NCBI GenBank assembly: GCA_032252755.1
Contig: JAVUPY010000053.1
Location: 1-64,000 of the forward strand
DNA from: Terriglobia bacterium
GTDB lineage: Bacteria > Acidobacteriota > Terriglobia > Terriglobales > Acidobacteriaceae
DNA length: 64,000 nt
Reading direction: 5' to 3'
The notes beneath the pieces are model-generated. The model was not told where the DNA came from and searched no databases. It saw only the letters and a program-made list of their open reading frames with translations. The translations under genes were made by a program, and so were the position numbers. Below are positions 52,717-61,734 of this stretch, one piece after another (position 1 is the first letter of the stretch; each line of letters starts with the position of its first letter).

Positions 52717-55470
52717 TCATTTCGGGGGTGGTTTGTTCCCATTTCCTTGGTGGTTCCCATTTTGCGGGTCTTTCTTATCGTCACCACCACCACCGAAGAT
52801 GTCCTTCAATTTACCGAAGAATCCCTTTTTCTTCTGCTCTGGTTGCGGTTTTTGTTGCTGCGCCTGCTGATTGGCCGCAGGTGGAACCTGTTGTTGACCG
52901 TTGGGTGGCGCTACAAGCCGCGGCTGTCCGCCGGTAATCACAGGAACCTGTGGCGCAGGTTGTCCCAACCCAAGGATCTTCTGAAAGACATTTCGGTTGT
53001 CCGCCTGCTGTTCGCAGGTCAATTGCGGCTCAGTCCCGGCAACGAAAGCCATCTCATAATGGTCCGGACATGCCGGAGTGGATAGCCGATTCGTGACTTT
53101 ATCTATTGCCACGTCGACCACTCCCGAGGGCTGCGTGAAGTCCGTCACATCATGATATTGGGGAAGGGCTACAGCTCGCTTCATGAACTCCGCCCAGATG
53201 GGTGCGGCCGTTGAGCCGCCGGCCAGGCGAAGATCGCTGTAATCGTCGTACCCAACCCAGACAATGCAGAGCAAGTTGCTCGTGTATCCGGCAAACCAGC
53301 CGTCGTGCGAAGTGCCGGTCTTACCCGCGGCCGGCGCAGTGAAGCCTAGTTGGCGGACCTCGAAACCGGTACCGTTGTTGATAACGCCTTCCATCATGCT
53401 GGTCATCACATATGCAATCCGTGGATCGAGTACCTGGCGTGTAGTTGTCTGGAAGTCCTGGATCACGTCTCCATTCGCCGCACGGACTGAGTGCACGAGC
53501 ATCGGATCAATGCGCGTTCCACCGTTGGCGAACACGGTATATGCCGCAGCCATGTCTAGCGGACTCGCGTCGTAGGCGCCCAAAGCCATGGCCGGTGTCG
53601 GCTTCACCGATGTGATTCCGGCAGCGCGAGCCAGGTCGGCGACCTTGTCGTAACCGACCGTCTCCGCCACTTTCACCGTGGCGTTGTTGAGCGACTCCAT
53701 CAGCGCGTACCGCAGCGAAACGGTTCCCTTATATTCATTCTTGTAATTTCGCGGCTCGTAGATCTGGTCGCCATAAGTGAAAGTCGAAGGGGAATCGTCG
53801 ACCGTCGAAGATGCGGTGATGATCTGGTCCGGCGGCGTATCGTTGATAGCCGTATTCAACGCCGCTGCGTAAACAAACGGTTTGAAAATTGAGCCCGTAG
53901 GCCGCTGGGCCACAGCGTGGTTTAGCTGGCTGAAGGCATAGTTGCGGCCGCCGACCATTGCGAGAACGTCCCCGGTGTGCGGATCCAGGGCAACAAGCGC
54001 GACCTGTGGGTACCTGATGTTCTCGTCCACCTTGGTTTCGTACTTCGCTGCTTTGCCTTTTCCAACGCGAACTCTCCGGGTGTGCTGTTTGCGAACTTGT
54101 TCGTCCACCCGTTTAAGGCCCACTTGTACCGCCTCGGCAGCCGCGTGCTGCAGTTGCGGATCGATGGTGGTGTAAATGCGCAGGCCCCCGTCGTTGAGTT
54201 CGTTCTCGGGGAACTTGTTCTGGAGTTGATCTTTTACGAGATCGACGAAATAGGGTGCGTCGCTGGCCTCAACATTGGGCGGCGCGAGTTTTAGAGGTGC
54301 CTTTTTCGCTTCATCGCGCTGGGCGCGCGTAATTGCGCCTGTATCCACCATCGCATCCAGCACCATGTTCCGGCGATCGACAACACGGTCAGGCCTTTTA
54401 TATGGATTGAAATAGTTCGGCGACTGGATGATCCCCGCCAGCATCGCAGCCTCGGGCAGGCTGAGGTTACGGACGTCCTTGTTGAAGTACGCACGCGCGG
54501 CTTCTCCCAGGCCATTGATGGAGTACGACCCGCGCTGCCCCATATAGATTTGGTTCGCGTAAAGCTCGAATATCTGTTCCTTCGTGAACTTCTGCTCCAA
54601 TTCAATCGCAATCAGCATTTCCGTCAGCTTGCGCTTGATGGTCTTCTGGGGCGTGAGGAAGAAACCTCGCGAGAGCTGCATGGTGATGGTCGAAGCGCCT
54701 TGCTCCCGTCCGTGCTCGCGGACGTCGATAATGGCAGCCTCGATCAGCCTATAGAAGTTCACACCAGAGTGCTGGAAGAACCGTCGGTCCTCAATCGCGA
54801 CAACAGCGTTCACCATGACCTTCGGTAATTCGTTGAACGTCACCAGTTGCCGCTTCGTGCGTTGTTCGCCTTCGAACAGGGCCGTGACTAACTGCGGTTC
54901 GAGTTCATACCCATCAAGTTCCTGGCCCTTGTCGCCCCCGGAGGTAATGTTCGAAATCTTTCCATTCTTGAACTGAACAATGGCCGTGTCTGGGCTGTGG
55001 AAGGACTGCGGCCCCGGCATGATCTCGATCGCATTGTCCTCCAACTTGTATGTACCCCATGGCGATACGGGTTTCTGCCCATCCTGTGTGTATCCGGCGC
55101 GCTTCATTTTCGCCACGAGATCGTCGAGGTTGTAAGCCTCACCGTCACGGACTACTTCAGGGCGGGCATAGATCTTGGCCGAATTGTTGAAAATCGGTCC
55201 GCGCATCTTGCGGTCGATGATCTTGTCGTAGCGAACGTAATAGAAGGCAAAGACGCCGAAGAACGCGAGCGAGAGGAAAAGGAAGGCGGCAATGCCAATC
55301 TTGACGATAGGATCGCCGAGGTGGAAGTTTGACCTGCGTTTCTTTCCCGATTTTGGCGAAGACTTGAATGAAGTCTTGCGCGGAATTCTTATTTTTATGG
55401 CCACGCTTTTATCTTCAGAGATGCCTGTTTCAGCGACTTGGATGAACGGTAGAGAACTCTGGCCCGGCAC
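52717..55470 (-). CDS. Class A penicillin-binding protein (PBP1-type, glycosyltransferase/transpeptidase)
   Basis: Bifunctional peptidoglycan synthase of the inner membrane, up to 917 residues from a GTG at 55470; GTG 55404 is a possible later start. A basic cytoplasmic N-terminus precedes one TM helix (about 57-78) and a UB2H-like domain (about 90-180) as in PBP1b. The GT51 domain has EDRRFFQHSGVN and GASTITMQLSR. The transpeptidase has SIFK (nucleophile Ser), SLNNA and KTGTS. The C-terminus is Gln/Pro-rich, ending in a Lys/Gly/Asp tail of about 70 residues without known fold. The two TPR genes follow on the same strand. Confidence 0.94.
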   Translation of the reverse strand: MPGQSSLPFIQVAETGISEDKSVAIKIRIPRKTSFKSSPKSGKKRRSNFHLGDPIVKIGIAAFLFLSLAFFGVFAFYYVRYDKIIDRKMRGPIFNNSAKIYARPEVVRDGEAYNLDDLVAKMKRAGYTQDGQKPVSPWGTYKLEDNAIEIMPGPQSFHSPDTAIVQFKNGKISNITSGGDKGQELDGYELEPQLVTALFEGEQRTKRQLVTFNELPKVMVNAVVAIEDRRFFQHSGVNFYRLIEAAIIDVREHGREQGASTITMQLSRGFFLTPQKTIKRKLTEMLIAIELEQKFTKEQIFELYANQIYMGQRGSYSINGLGEAARAYFNKDVRNLSLPEAAMLAGIIQSPNYFNPYKRPDRVVDRRNMVLDAMVDTGAITRAQRDEAKKAPLKLAPPNVEASDAPYFVDLVKDQLQNKFPENELNDGGLRIYTTIDPQLQHAAAEAVQVGLKRVDEQVRKQHTRRVRVGKGKAAKYETKVDENIRYPQVALVALDPHTGDVLAMVGGRNYAFSQLNHAVAQRPTGSIFKPFVYAAALNTAINDTPPDQIITASSTVDDSPSTFTYGDQIYEPRNYKNEYKGTVSLRYALMESLNNATVKVAETVGYDKVADLARAAGITSVKPTPAMALGAYDASPLDMAAAYTVFANGGTRIDPMLVHSVRAANGDVIQDFQTTTRQVLDPRIAYVMTSMMEGVINNGTGFEVRQLGFTAPAAGKTGTSHDGWFAGYTSNLLCIVWVGYDDYSDLRLAGGSTAAPIWAEFMKRAVALPQYHDVTDFTQPSGVVDVAIDKVTNRLSTPACPDHYEMAFVAGTEPQLTCEQQADNRNVFQKILGLGQPAPQVPVITGGQPRLVAPPNGQQQVPPAANQQAQQQKPQPEQKKKGFFGKLKDIFGGGGDDKKDPQNGNHQGNGNKPPPK

Positions 55471-55719
55471 TCTTCCGTTTCCAATCAGCCAAACAAGCTT
55501 TGGTGGGCGAACGCGCCATCCTTCTCAAGACAGCTGCCTTCACCATTTCTCGGCCAGAGCAGGTGAGATTATTCTAAACCGAAGAATCAAAGATCGGGTG
55601 AACCGAAGACCGGAATCCTAAAGGTTACAAGAAGTAAGATGCTAATGAGACCAGTTTGCTGTCCAACCCTGCATCGCAGCCTTGTTCTTTTGTCCCGAGG
55701 TTCGGTTCTTCGGTCGATT

Positions 55720-56064
55720 CTAGATCCGCTTGTCCTTCGTGGCCGGTGAAAACTTCAGGTCGATTGTCTTTACTGGAGTCTCAATGCTGATCGTGTACTC
55801 CGCCCATATCGAGATGTTCCCGTTGGTTTTTTCCACGTGAATATCGTCCGGCGTCAAGGGAATATCCAAATCCTTTGCCGTTTTGGCCAACTCTTTCTTC
55901 ACGTCGTCTTCTGTCATCTGTTGGTTGTAAACGGCGGTGCGCGCCTCGTTATCGAGCTCGTCCTGGAAGGAATAGTTGTTATAGTAGGGCGGGATCAGCA
56001 CCCAGGCCAGGTAGAAGCCAACGACCACGATCGCAAGCCCCAGAAAAGCTTTCAACTGCTTCAT
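55720..56064 (-). CDS. Small single-pass membrane protein, DUF4845-like
   Basis: 114 residues. One N-terminal membrane helix (FLGLAIVVVGFYLAWVLIPPYY) then an extracytoplasmic mixed alpha/beta domain with LDNEARTAVYNQQMTEDDV and IHVEKTNGNISIWAEYTISI. Resemblance to DUF4845-type proteins is weak. It is 24 bases downstream of proS and probably co-transcribed. Function unknown. Confidence 0.75.
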   Translation of the reverse strand: MKQLKAFLGLAIVVVGFYLAWVLIPPYYNNYSFQDELDNEARTAVYNQQMTEDDVKKELAKTAKDLDIPLTPDDIHVEKTNGNISIWAEYTISIETPVKTIDLKFSPATKDKRI

Positions 56065-56088
56065 TTCGAATCCTTAGCCTTGTGCAAA

Positions 56089-57858
56089 TCAATGACTTGC
56101 ATCAGGGCGGTAGAGGCTCTGCATCACCCCTACAATTTCGGCGATGTTAGCATCCTGAGTAGCACGTGTCGAGCGACGGAATACCTCAACCTTGCCCTCG
56201 GAAACCTTCTTGCCAACAGTCACCCGGAACGGGATTCCGACCAAATCCGCGTCCTTGAATTTCACGCCGGGGCGCTCGTCACGGTCATCGAGCACAACGT
56301 CATACCCGGCACCTTCGAGCCTCACCGCAATCTCCTCCGCGGTCTTCGAAACCAGCTCGTCTTTCACATTCGTGGGCACCACTACGACCTGGAACGGCGC
56401 AACGTTTGGCGGCAGCCAGAAACCGTCGTCATCGTGATTCTGTTCGATCGACGAGGTCAGGATGCGCTCAATGCCAATACCGTAGCTCCCCATGATCGGC
56501 GTGACTTCCTTGCCGTCCTTGTCGAGTACGCGCGCGCCCATCGACTCCGAATACTTGTAGCCGAGCTTGAAGATGTGCCCGATCTCCACGGCCTTTGCCA
56601 CCTTAAGTGGCTCGCCGCAGTCAGGACATCCCTCCCCGGCCTGTACGTTCCGGAAGTCGGCCCACTGTGTATCTTCTACCCTGAAATCGTGTCCGGGTGT
56701 GATATTACGGAGGTGGTAATCCTCTTTGTTTGCTCCTGTTACCAAGTTCCGGCGCTCGCGTAAAGCAAGATCCAGGAAGACTTTTGCCTTCACACCCCGG
56801 TATTGGAAGCTCTCCGAGCCAATGGCCCCTAGTGATCCCCCAAAAGCGCCAAAGATCGCCGAAACCTCTTCCGGATGCATGGGGCGGAACTCGGCTCCAG
56901 GAACTGTCGTGGCAAGCTTGGCCTCGTTCAGGGTGTGATCTCCACGGACGAAAATGACGACGGGAATGAACTTCGGTTGTCCCTCGGGCGCATTCTCATT
57001 AACTGCCATGAAGCACAAAGTCTTCATTTGATTCTTGGGCGAGATTTTCAAGAAATTCGAAAGCTCGTCGATCGTCTTGATATTCGGAGTGTGAATCTCT
57101 TCAGGCTTGTCGCCGCCCTCCAGTTCCTGCACGGGTTCGAGACGCGACGTTGCTTTTTCGAGATTGGCGGCGTAACCGCACTTTGCGCAACTTGCCACGA
57201 GGTCTTCACCGGCGTCGGTGTACACCATGAACTCGTGGGACTGCGAACCACCCATTGCTCCTGAGTGTGCTTCGACGGCGACAAAGTCGAGGCCGCAGCG
57301 CTTGAAGATCGCCTTATAGGTGTCATAGTGCTTCTCGTAGCTGACGTCGAGTCCGGCGGCATCGATGTCGAACGAATAAGCGTCCTTCATCGTGAACTGG
57401 CGCACGCGCAGCAGGCCGGACTTGGGACGAGGCTCGTCGCGGAACTTGGTTTGGATCTGATACCAGATCTGGGGCAACTGCTTATAGCTGCGTAGTTCTT
57501 TGCGGGCGATATCGGTCATGACCTCTTCGTGAGTCATGCCGAGGCAGAGATCGGCGCCCTTGCGATCCTTCAGGCGAAACATGTTGTCGCCCATGACCGA
57601 CCAGCGGCCGCTGGCTTCCCATATCTCGCGCGGGTTTAGCGAGGGAAGGAAGAATTCCTGGCCGATCTTGTCCATCTCCTCGCGCACGATCTTCGTGATC
57701 TTCAAAATGGTGCGCTGACCGAGGAAGAGGTAGGAGTAAATGCCGGCGGCAAGCTGACGCACGTATCCGGCGCGGAGAAGAAATTTATGGCTGGCAACTT
57801 CAGCGTCGGCGGGTGCCTCGCGAAGAGTGGGAATAAAGAGCTGTGACCAACGATGCAT
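56089..57858 (-). CDS. proS: Prolyl-tRNA synthetase (bacterial type, with editing domain)
   Basis: Class II synthetase charging tRNA-Pro. 589 residues from ATG 57858; an upstream in-frame TTG/other start at 57924 adds non-family residues. Start [16 protein letters not shown] is typical. Motif 2 is in [21 protein letters not shown] (residues about 135-155). The INS editing domain lies in the middle (about 220-400, [16 protein letters not shown]). GIGIERIL is motif 3, and the anticodon-binding domain is C-terminal. A CxxC pair (CAKC/CPDC) flanks the insert. It is followed by the small membrane protein gene. Confidence 0.96.
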   Translation of the reverse strand: MHRWSQLFIPTLREAPADAEVASHKFLLRAGYVRQLAAGIYSYLFLGQRTILKITKIVREEMDKIGQEFFLPSLNPREIWEASGRWSVMGDNMFRLKDRKGADLCLGMTHEEVMTDIARKELRSYKQLPQIWYQIQTKFRDEPRPKSGLLRVRQFTMKDAYSFDIDAAGLDVSYEKHYDTYKAIFKRCGLDFVAVEAHSGAMGGSQSHEFMVYTDAGEDLVASCAKCGYAANLEKATSRLEPVQELEGGDKPEEIHTPNIKTIDELSNFLKISPKNQMKTLCFMAVNENAPEGQPKFIPVVIFVRGDHTLNEAKLATTVPGAEFRPMHPEEVSAIFGAFGGSLGAIGSESFQYRGVKAKVFLDLALRERRNLVTGANKEDYHLRNITPGHDFRVEDTQWADFRNVQAGEGCPDCGEPLKVAKAVEIGHIFKLGYKYSESMGARVLDKDGKEVTPIMGSYGIGIERILTSSIEQNHDDDGFWLPPNVAPFQVVVVPTNVKDELVSKTAEEIAVRLEGAGYDVVLDDRDERPGVKFKDADLVGIPFRVTVGKKVSEGKVEVFRRSTRATQDANIAEIVGVMQSLYRPDASH

Positions 57859-57974
57859 GATTGTCCGTAAACCCGCTCGCACAGGAATGTACGCAAAATG
57901 AACGGGAATTCTCAATTGTAGCAAGAGGAAGTGGACAACTTCAGGATGAACCGCGCAGGTGAGGAGAGAGAACG

Positions 57975-58009
57975 GTCAGCCGTCAGCAATCAGCACTCAG
58001 CCTTCAGTC
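57975..58009. repeat. Heptamer array NTCAGCN, 5 units
   Basis: GTCAGCC, GTCAGCA, ATCAGCA, CTCAGCC, TTCAGTC in exact phase, single arm. Same word as the array at 8875. It lies in the divergent gap between proS and the alkyltransferase-like gene. Confidence 0.75.
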
Positions 58010-58083
58010 AACCGGGACTGTGCTATTGCGTTTGCAATTCGCAATTCTCGCAGTTCGCGAAATCCCCAGAATTCAGATCTCCC

Positions 58084-58111
58084 GTGACACCCGCGGTGTT
58101 CACTTTATAAT
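58084..58111 (+). promoter_or_regulatory. Sigma-70-like promoter, possibly leaderless, for the alkyltransferase-like gene
   Basis: GTGACA (58084-58089), 16-base spacer, perfect TATAAT (58106-58111). Start of transcription is expected at about 58118-58119, exactly the ATG at 58119. Confidence 0.6.
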
Positions 58112-58118
58112 TCTCCCG

Positions 58119-58481
58119 ATGCCTCTCCCTCGCTCCATGTTCGCGGATCTTCTCGCTCAGGTGCGGCGCGTCCCGCGCGGCAAGGTCGCAACTTATGGCG
58201 ACATCGCGTACGCGGCGGGATACCCGGGTGCTGCACGGCAGGTTGCGTGGGCGCTGCACACTTCATCCAGCGGACTGCCGTGGCATCGCATTGTCGGAGC
58301 CGATGGCAAAATCCTTCTTCCCGCGGAAGGCGGTTTTGAACAGCGTATGAGGCTTCGCGCAGAAGGTGTTGAATTCATCGGACTACGCGTCAACATGAAG
58401 GTGCACCGGCATGCGTTCTTTGGAAAACGCCAAAAGAAGTCACGGGCCACCAAGGTCTCACGCTTAAAACCTTCGCGCTAA
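58119..58481 (+). CDS. Alkyltransferase-like protein (ATL; MGMT fold with Trp in place of Cys)
   Basis: 120 residues from ATG 58119. It has the MGMT C-terminal DNA-binding fold (VRRVPRGKVATYGDIAYAAG, ARQVAWALHTSSSGLPWHRIV) but the acceptor PCHR motif reads PWHR (Trp55), the mark of alkyltransferase-like proteins. Those bind O6-alkylguanine without repairing it and hand the lesion to nucleotide excision repair, for which uvrA is present. The family is usually ~100 residues; here there is a basic C-terminal tail (FGKRQKKSRATKVSRLKPSR). The promoter position suggests a leaderless mRNA. Confidence 0.9.
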   Translation: MPLPRSMFADLLAQVRRVPRGKVATYGDIAYAAGYPGAARQVAWALHTSSSGLPWHRIVGADGKILLPAEGGFEQRMRLRAEGVEFIGLRVNMKVHRHAFFGKRQKKSRATKVSRLKPSR

Positions 58482-58589
58482 TCGCCCCAAATTCATACCC
58501 CTTTAATATTCCGCGTGCATTATCAGAGTGGAACTATGTGTGAGTCGCGTTGTCTCCCAAAATCTCCAATTGCGCACAGGAGTCTTCTG

Positions 58590-59672
58590 ATGAAAGCCTT
58601 GCATCGCACGCTGTTATGTACAGCGAGCTTCGCTGTTCTCCTCTTGCTCGTCGCCTGTAATTCGAGCAACAAATCCGGTGTTGTTTCTCCCAACGCGAAT
58701 GGGAATCCCAATAAGATCACCGGCGCTGGAAGCACGTTCGTTTATCCCGTGATGTCGCGCTGGATTGCCGATTACCAGAAGGCGAATCCGAACATTCAGA
58801 TTAACTATCAGTCGATCGGTTCCGGCGGCGGAATCCAGCAGTTGAAGAAAGGCCTCGTCGATTTCGGGGCCAGCGATGCCGCGCTTAACGATCAGCAACT
58901 GAAGGAAATGCCGCCGATCATGCAGATTCCCGAGAGTGCTGGCCCGGTCTGCATCACTTACAACATTCCTGAACTGAAAGAACCGTTGAAGCTGACTCCG
59001 GCAGCGCTCGCCGGAATTTACCTGGGTACGATCAAGAACTGGCACGACAAGGAGATTGCGTCGGCTAATCCTGGTGTGAAGTTGCCGAGTTCACCGATGG
59101 TTGTCGCGCATCGCTCTGATGGCAGCGGCACGACCAATATCTTCACCAATTACCTTGCGGCTGTCAGCCCAGAGTGGAAGAGCAAAGTGGGCGCGGGAAT
59201 TTCCGTGGGCTGGCCGGTAGGTCTCGGCGGGAAGGGAAGTGAAGGCGTGACCGGGATCGTGAAGCAGAACCCCGGTGGAATTGGCTACGTTGAGCTGACC
59301 TATGCCGAGGAGAATCACCTCCCGGTGGCATTGATGAGGAATGCCGCGGGACAGTGGGTTCCGCCGACTGCTGAAGCGGCCACCGCGGCAATTAACGCTT
59401 ATTCCGCGGAACTCGCCAAGGACACCCGCATCCCGATCGTCAATCCTCCGGCATCTGCGAAGGACGCATATCCGATCTCAGGCCTCACGTACCTGCTGGT
59501 TCCGACGCAACCGAAGAACGTGGAGCGCGGTGATAACGTGAAGAAGTTTATCCAGTACGTCATCACCGACGGGCAGAGCCAGGCCGTGAACCTGCACTAC
59601 GCCAAGCTGCCACAATCGCTGATCGATCTCGACCAGAAGATGCTCGGCGGACAGGCGGCAGGAGAGAAGTAA
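58590..59672 (+). CDS. pstS: Phosphate ABC transporter substrate-binding lipoprotein PstS
   Basis: 360 residues from ATG 58590 with AGGAG 8 bases upstream; longer in-frame starts are rejected. Signal ends LLLVACNSS, a lipobox, so lipid-anchored. ITGAGSTFVYPVMSRW, QSIGSGGGIQQL, FGASDAALND and VAHRSDGSGTTNIFTNYL are the conserved phosphate-binding segments. pstC, pstA, pstB and phoU are not in the window, and no PHO-box is obvious upstream. It may be an unlinked binding protein gene. It ends in a heptamer hairpin region shared with the convergent small gene. Confidence 0.93.
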   Translation: MKALHRTLLCTASFAVLLLLVACNSSNKSGVVSPNANGNPNKITGAGSTFVYPVMSRWIADYQKANPNIQINYQSIGSGGGIQQLKKGLVDFGASDAALNDQQLKEMPPIMQIPESAGPVCITYNIPELKEPLKLTPAALAGIYLGTIKNWHDKEIASANPGVKLPSSPMVVAHRSDGSGTTNIFTNYLAAVSPEWKSKVGAGISVGWPVGLGGKGSEGVTGIVKQNPGGIGYVELTYAEENHLPVALMRNAAGQWVPPTAEAATAAINAYSAELAKDTRIPIVNPPASAKDAYPISGLTYLLVPTQPKNVERGDNVKKFIQYVITDGQSQAVNLHYAKLPQSLIDLDQKMLGGQAAGEK

Positions 59673-59679
59673 AACCGAA

Positions 59680-59777
59680 ATTGACGATTGACGATTGATT
59701 CATTGACGATTAGAAAGCCGGTGCCGGAAGTGCCGCATTTTTCAATCGTCAATGCGAAAATCGTCAATCGTCAATCT
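59680..59777. repeat. Heptamer array ATTGACG with facing arms
   Basis: Left arm ATTGACG, ATTGACG, ATTGATT, C, ATTGACG (59680-59708). Right arm CGTCAAT (59747-59753), a spacer of 8, then CGTCAAT twice (59762-59775). The arms can form a long stem with a ~35-base loop. It lies exactly between two convergent stop codons. Confidence 0.85.
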
Positions 59778-59778
59778 G

Positions 59779-59988
59779 CTACTTGGAAAGTCTCTCCAGT
59801 AGCTCCCGTCCCATCTGCTGCAGTTCACCGAAGCGTTTCTGGTACTCCGTGAAGATTCGGTTCAGTTCGAGCGACTGGTCCGGTTTCATGTGTGCGCGCA
59901 GCATCATGTCGCGCAGGTGAACCGGGTTCGGCAATACCGCGTCCTCGCGTAGCTCCTCCAGAGCCGTGGTCGGATCATAGTGATACAT
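59779..59988 (-). CDS. Small conserved-looking protein, unknown function
   Basis: 69 residues, GAGGAG about 11 bases before the ATG at 59988. Mostly helical and charged (DDP-free, many Leu/Arg/Glu): LEELREDAVLPNPVHLRDM and SLELNRIFTEYQKRFGELQQ, a likely helix pair. No membrane segment, no metal motif. Convergent with pstS. No family recognised. Confidence 0.65.
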   Translation of the reverse strand: MYHYDPTTALEELREDAVLPNPVHLRDMMLRAHMKPDQSLELNRIFTEYQKRFGELQQMGRELLERLSK

Positions 59989-60122
59989 AGTTGATTTAGC
60001 TCCTCAGCCGAAGGTCTCGCATATTGGATGTAATAAACCCTGGCGCGACTTCAGCAACTTAGCCGGGTTAGCAATGTCACAAGCTCGAAGCGGATTTTAA
60101 AAGATCGAGCGGAGGCGAACAC

Positions 60123-60452
60123 ATGAAGCGACCAAGTTGGCTGGGTATAGTATTCGCGTTTTCGATGTTTGGTGCCCTGGCGGCATCCGCTCAGGTAGCC
60201 GTGGTGATTGGGCCGCGTCCGGTGGTTGTTCCGAGGCCGCGGGTGGTAGTTGTCAGGCCGGTTGCGGTCTATCCCGCTCCGGTTGTGGCCTATCGGCCGA
60301 TGTATCGTCGGGTCATTTTCCCACGACCGTACTATCCGGTGGCGCGACGAGTGGTTGTTTATCGTCGTCCAGTGTACGTCTACAGGCCGGGTCCGGCGCG
60401 TCGCGCCTACTGGCGGCATGAGCGGTGGGAGCATCGGCATGGGCGTTGGTAA
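60123..60452 (+). CDS. Small exported Val/Pro/Arg/Tyr-rich protein
   Basis: 109 residues. Ribosome site GGAGGCGAACAC precedes the ATG. Signal peptide to SAQ (about residue 24), then low-complexity sequence with runs of Pro-Arg-Val-Val and Pro-Tyr/Arg-Arg pairs (RPVVVPRPRVVVVRPVAVYP) and a His/Arg/Trp-rich end (YWRHERWEHRHGRW). Strongly basic. It looks like a secreted or outer-surface binding protein for anionic polymers or metals, but no function is known. Confidence 0.75.
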   Translation: MKRPSWLGIVFAFSMFGALAASAQVAVVIGPRPVVVPRPRVVVVRPVAVYPAPVVAYRPMYRRVIFPRPYYPVARRVVVYRRPVYVYRPGPARRAYWRHERWEHRHGRW

Positions 60453-60463
60453 GCAGATACGGG

Positions 60464-60506
60464 GGCGGGCGAAACGCCCGCCTTCTCCGGCGGCAGTCTG
60501 CCGCCG
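60464..60506. repeat. Two GC hairpins in a convergent gap
   Basis: GGCGGGCG AAA CGCCCGCC (60464-60482), then CGGCGGCAG/CTGCCGCCG (60488-60506). No T-run. They lie between the stops of the basic exported protein and kdsD. Confidence 0.7.
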
Positions 60507-60518
60507 CCACCGCCGCGA

Positions 60519-61505
60519 TCAGACCATCTCGGTTCCCCAGAGATCGTGCAGGTGCACGATTCCTTCGAGTTTCCCGTCGGAATCGACAACCACAAGTGAC
60601 GTGATCTTCTTTTGTTCCAGGATGTCCAGGGCCTTGGCGGCGAACGTGTCCGCAGAGATTGTCTTCGGATCGCGGCTCATGCATTCGCCGGCGGTGAGGT
60701 CAAGAACGTGCTTGCCGCGATGCTCCAGGAGGCGGCGTAAATCGCCGTCGCTCACGATCCCGACAACTTTCCCATTCTCCACGACTGTCGTCACGCCCAG
60801 CCCCTTGCGCGACATTTCGTAGATCACCTCGGTCATCGGTGTCTCCGGTGCGACGCGAGGAATGGCGCCCCCAGTGTGCATGAAGGCGCTCACACGGGAG
60901 AAGCGCTTGCCGAGCTTTCCGCCGGGATGAAGATTGGCAAAATCTTCTTCCTTGAAACCTCGGCGCTCGCTGAGCGCGACGGCAAGAGCATCACCCAGGG
61001 CCAGCATGGTCGTCGTCGAAGCTGTCGGGGCGAGGCCGAGGGAGCACGCTTCTTTGTCGATCGAGCAATCGAGCGCAATCTCAGCCGCCTGCGCGAGTTG
61101 GCTCACGCTGCCGTTCGGCGGATGGAGTTGATCACACGTGAAGCTGATGAGCGGGATTCCAAGCCGCTTCAGGGTCGGCAACAACTCGAGGATTTCTTCC
61201 GTGGTGCCGCTCGAAGATAGGGCGACGACGACGTCCCCTCGCGCGACCATGCCCAGATCGCCGTGCAATGCTTCAGCGGGATGCAGGTAGAGCGCGGGGG
61301 TTCCGGTCGAACTGAGCGTCGCCGCGATTTTCCGTGCGATGAGGCCGCTCTTTCCCATCCCGGTCGTGACTACGCGACCGGCGCAGCAATAGAGAAGCTC
61401 GACGGCGCGCGAGAAATCATGCGCCATGGGACCGGCAATACGATCGGCCAGCCGACGCAGGGCATCGGCCTCGATGCGAACCACGTTTTCACCGGTGCTA
61501 TTCAT
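60519..61505 (-). CDS. kdsD: Arabinose-5-phosphate isomerase KdsD
   Basis: Interconverts ribulose 5-phosphate and arabinose 5-phosphate, first step of Kdo synthesis. 328 residues from ATG 61505 (ATG 61532, nine residues more, is also possible; neither has a ribosome site). The SIS domain has TGMGKSGLIARKIAATLSST, HPAEALHGDLGM, LSSSGTTEE and LAPTASTTTMLALGDALA. Two CBS domains follow (ECMSRDPKTIS and the MHTGGAIPRV region). It aligns with E. coli KdsD/KpsF throughout. kdsC is at 50.1 kb. Confidence 0.94.
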   Translation of the reverse strand: MNSTGENVVRIEADALRRLADRIAGPMAHDFSRAVELLYCCAGRVVTTGMGKSGLIARKIAATLSSTGTPALYLHPAEALHGDLGMVARGDVVVALSSSGTTEEILELLPTLKRLGIPLISFTCDQLHPPNGSVSQLAQAAEIALDCSIDKEACSLGLAPTASTTTMLALGDALAVALSERRGFKEEDFANLHPGGKLGKRFSRVSAFMHTGGAIPRVAPETPMTEVIYEMSRKGLGVTTVVENGKVVGIVSDGDLRRLLEHRGKHVLDLTAGECMSRDPKTISADTFAAKALDILEQKKITSLVVVDSDGKLEGIVHLHDLWGTEMV

Positions 61506-61734
61506 GGAAAGGAGAAGTCTAAAAGAAGCCATTACCGGTTAGCAATCGGCAAAGGCCAGCATCCGCAACACCCTTATTCCTGTGGGCAGGGGCGTCCGCT
61601 GTGAGCGGGGACAATCTCAAGCCGCCAGCAAGCATCGCTTTCGAGGCTGACCAGGGTGTGTTAGATCGGCTCGAGAATGAGAACGATATATAGCTCGCGG
61701 TGCGGGAAAAACAAAGGCAGGGCTTGTAGGCAAC

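Noticed and set aside
58490-58589. PHO-box before pstS
   Set aside because: No pair of CTGTCAT-like direct repeats found at the right spacing.
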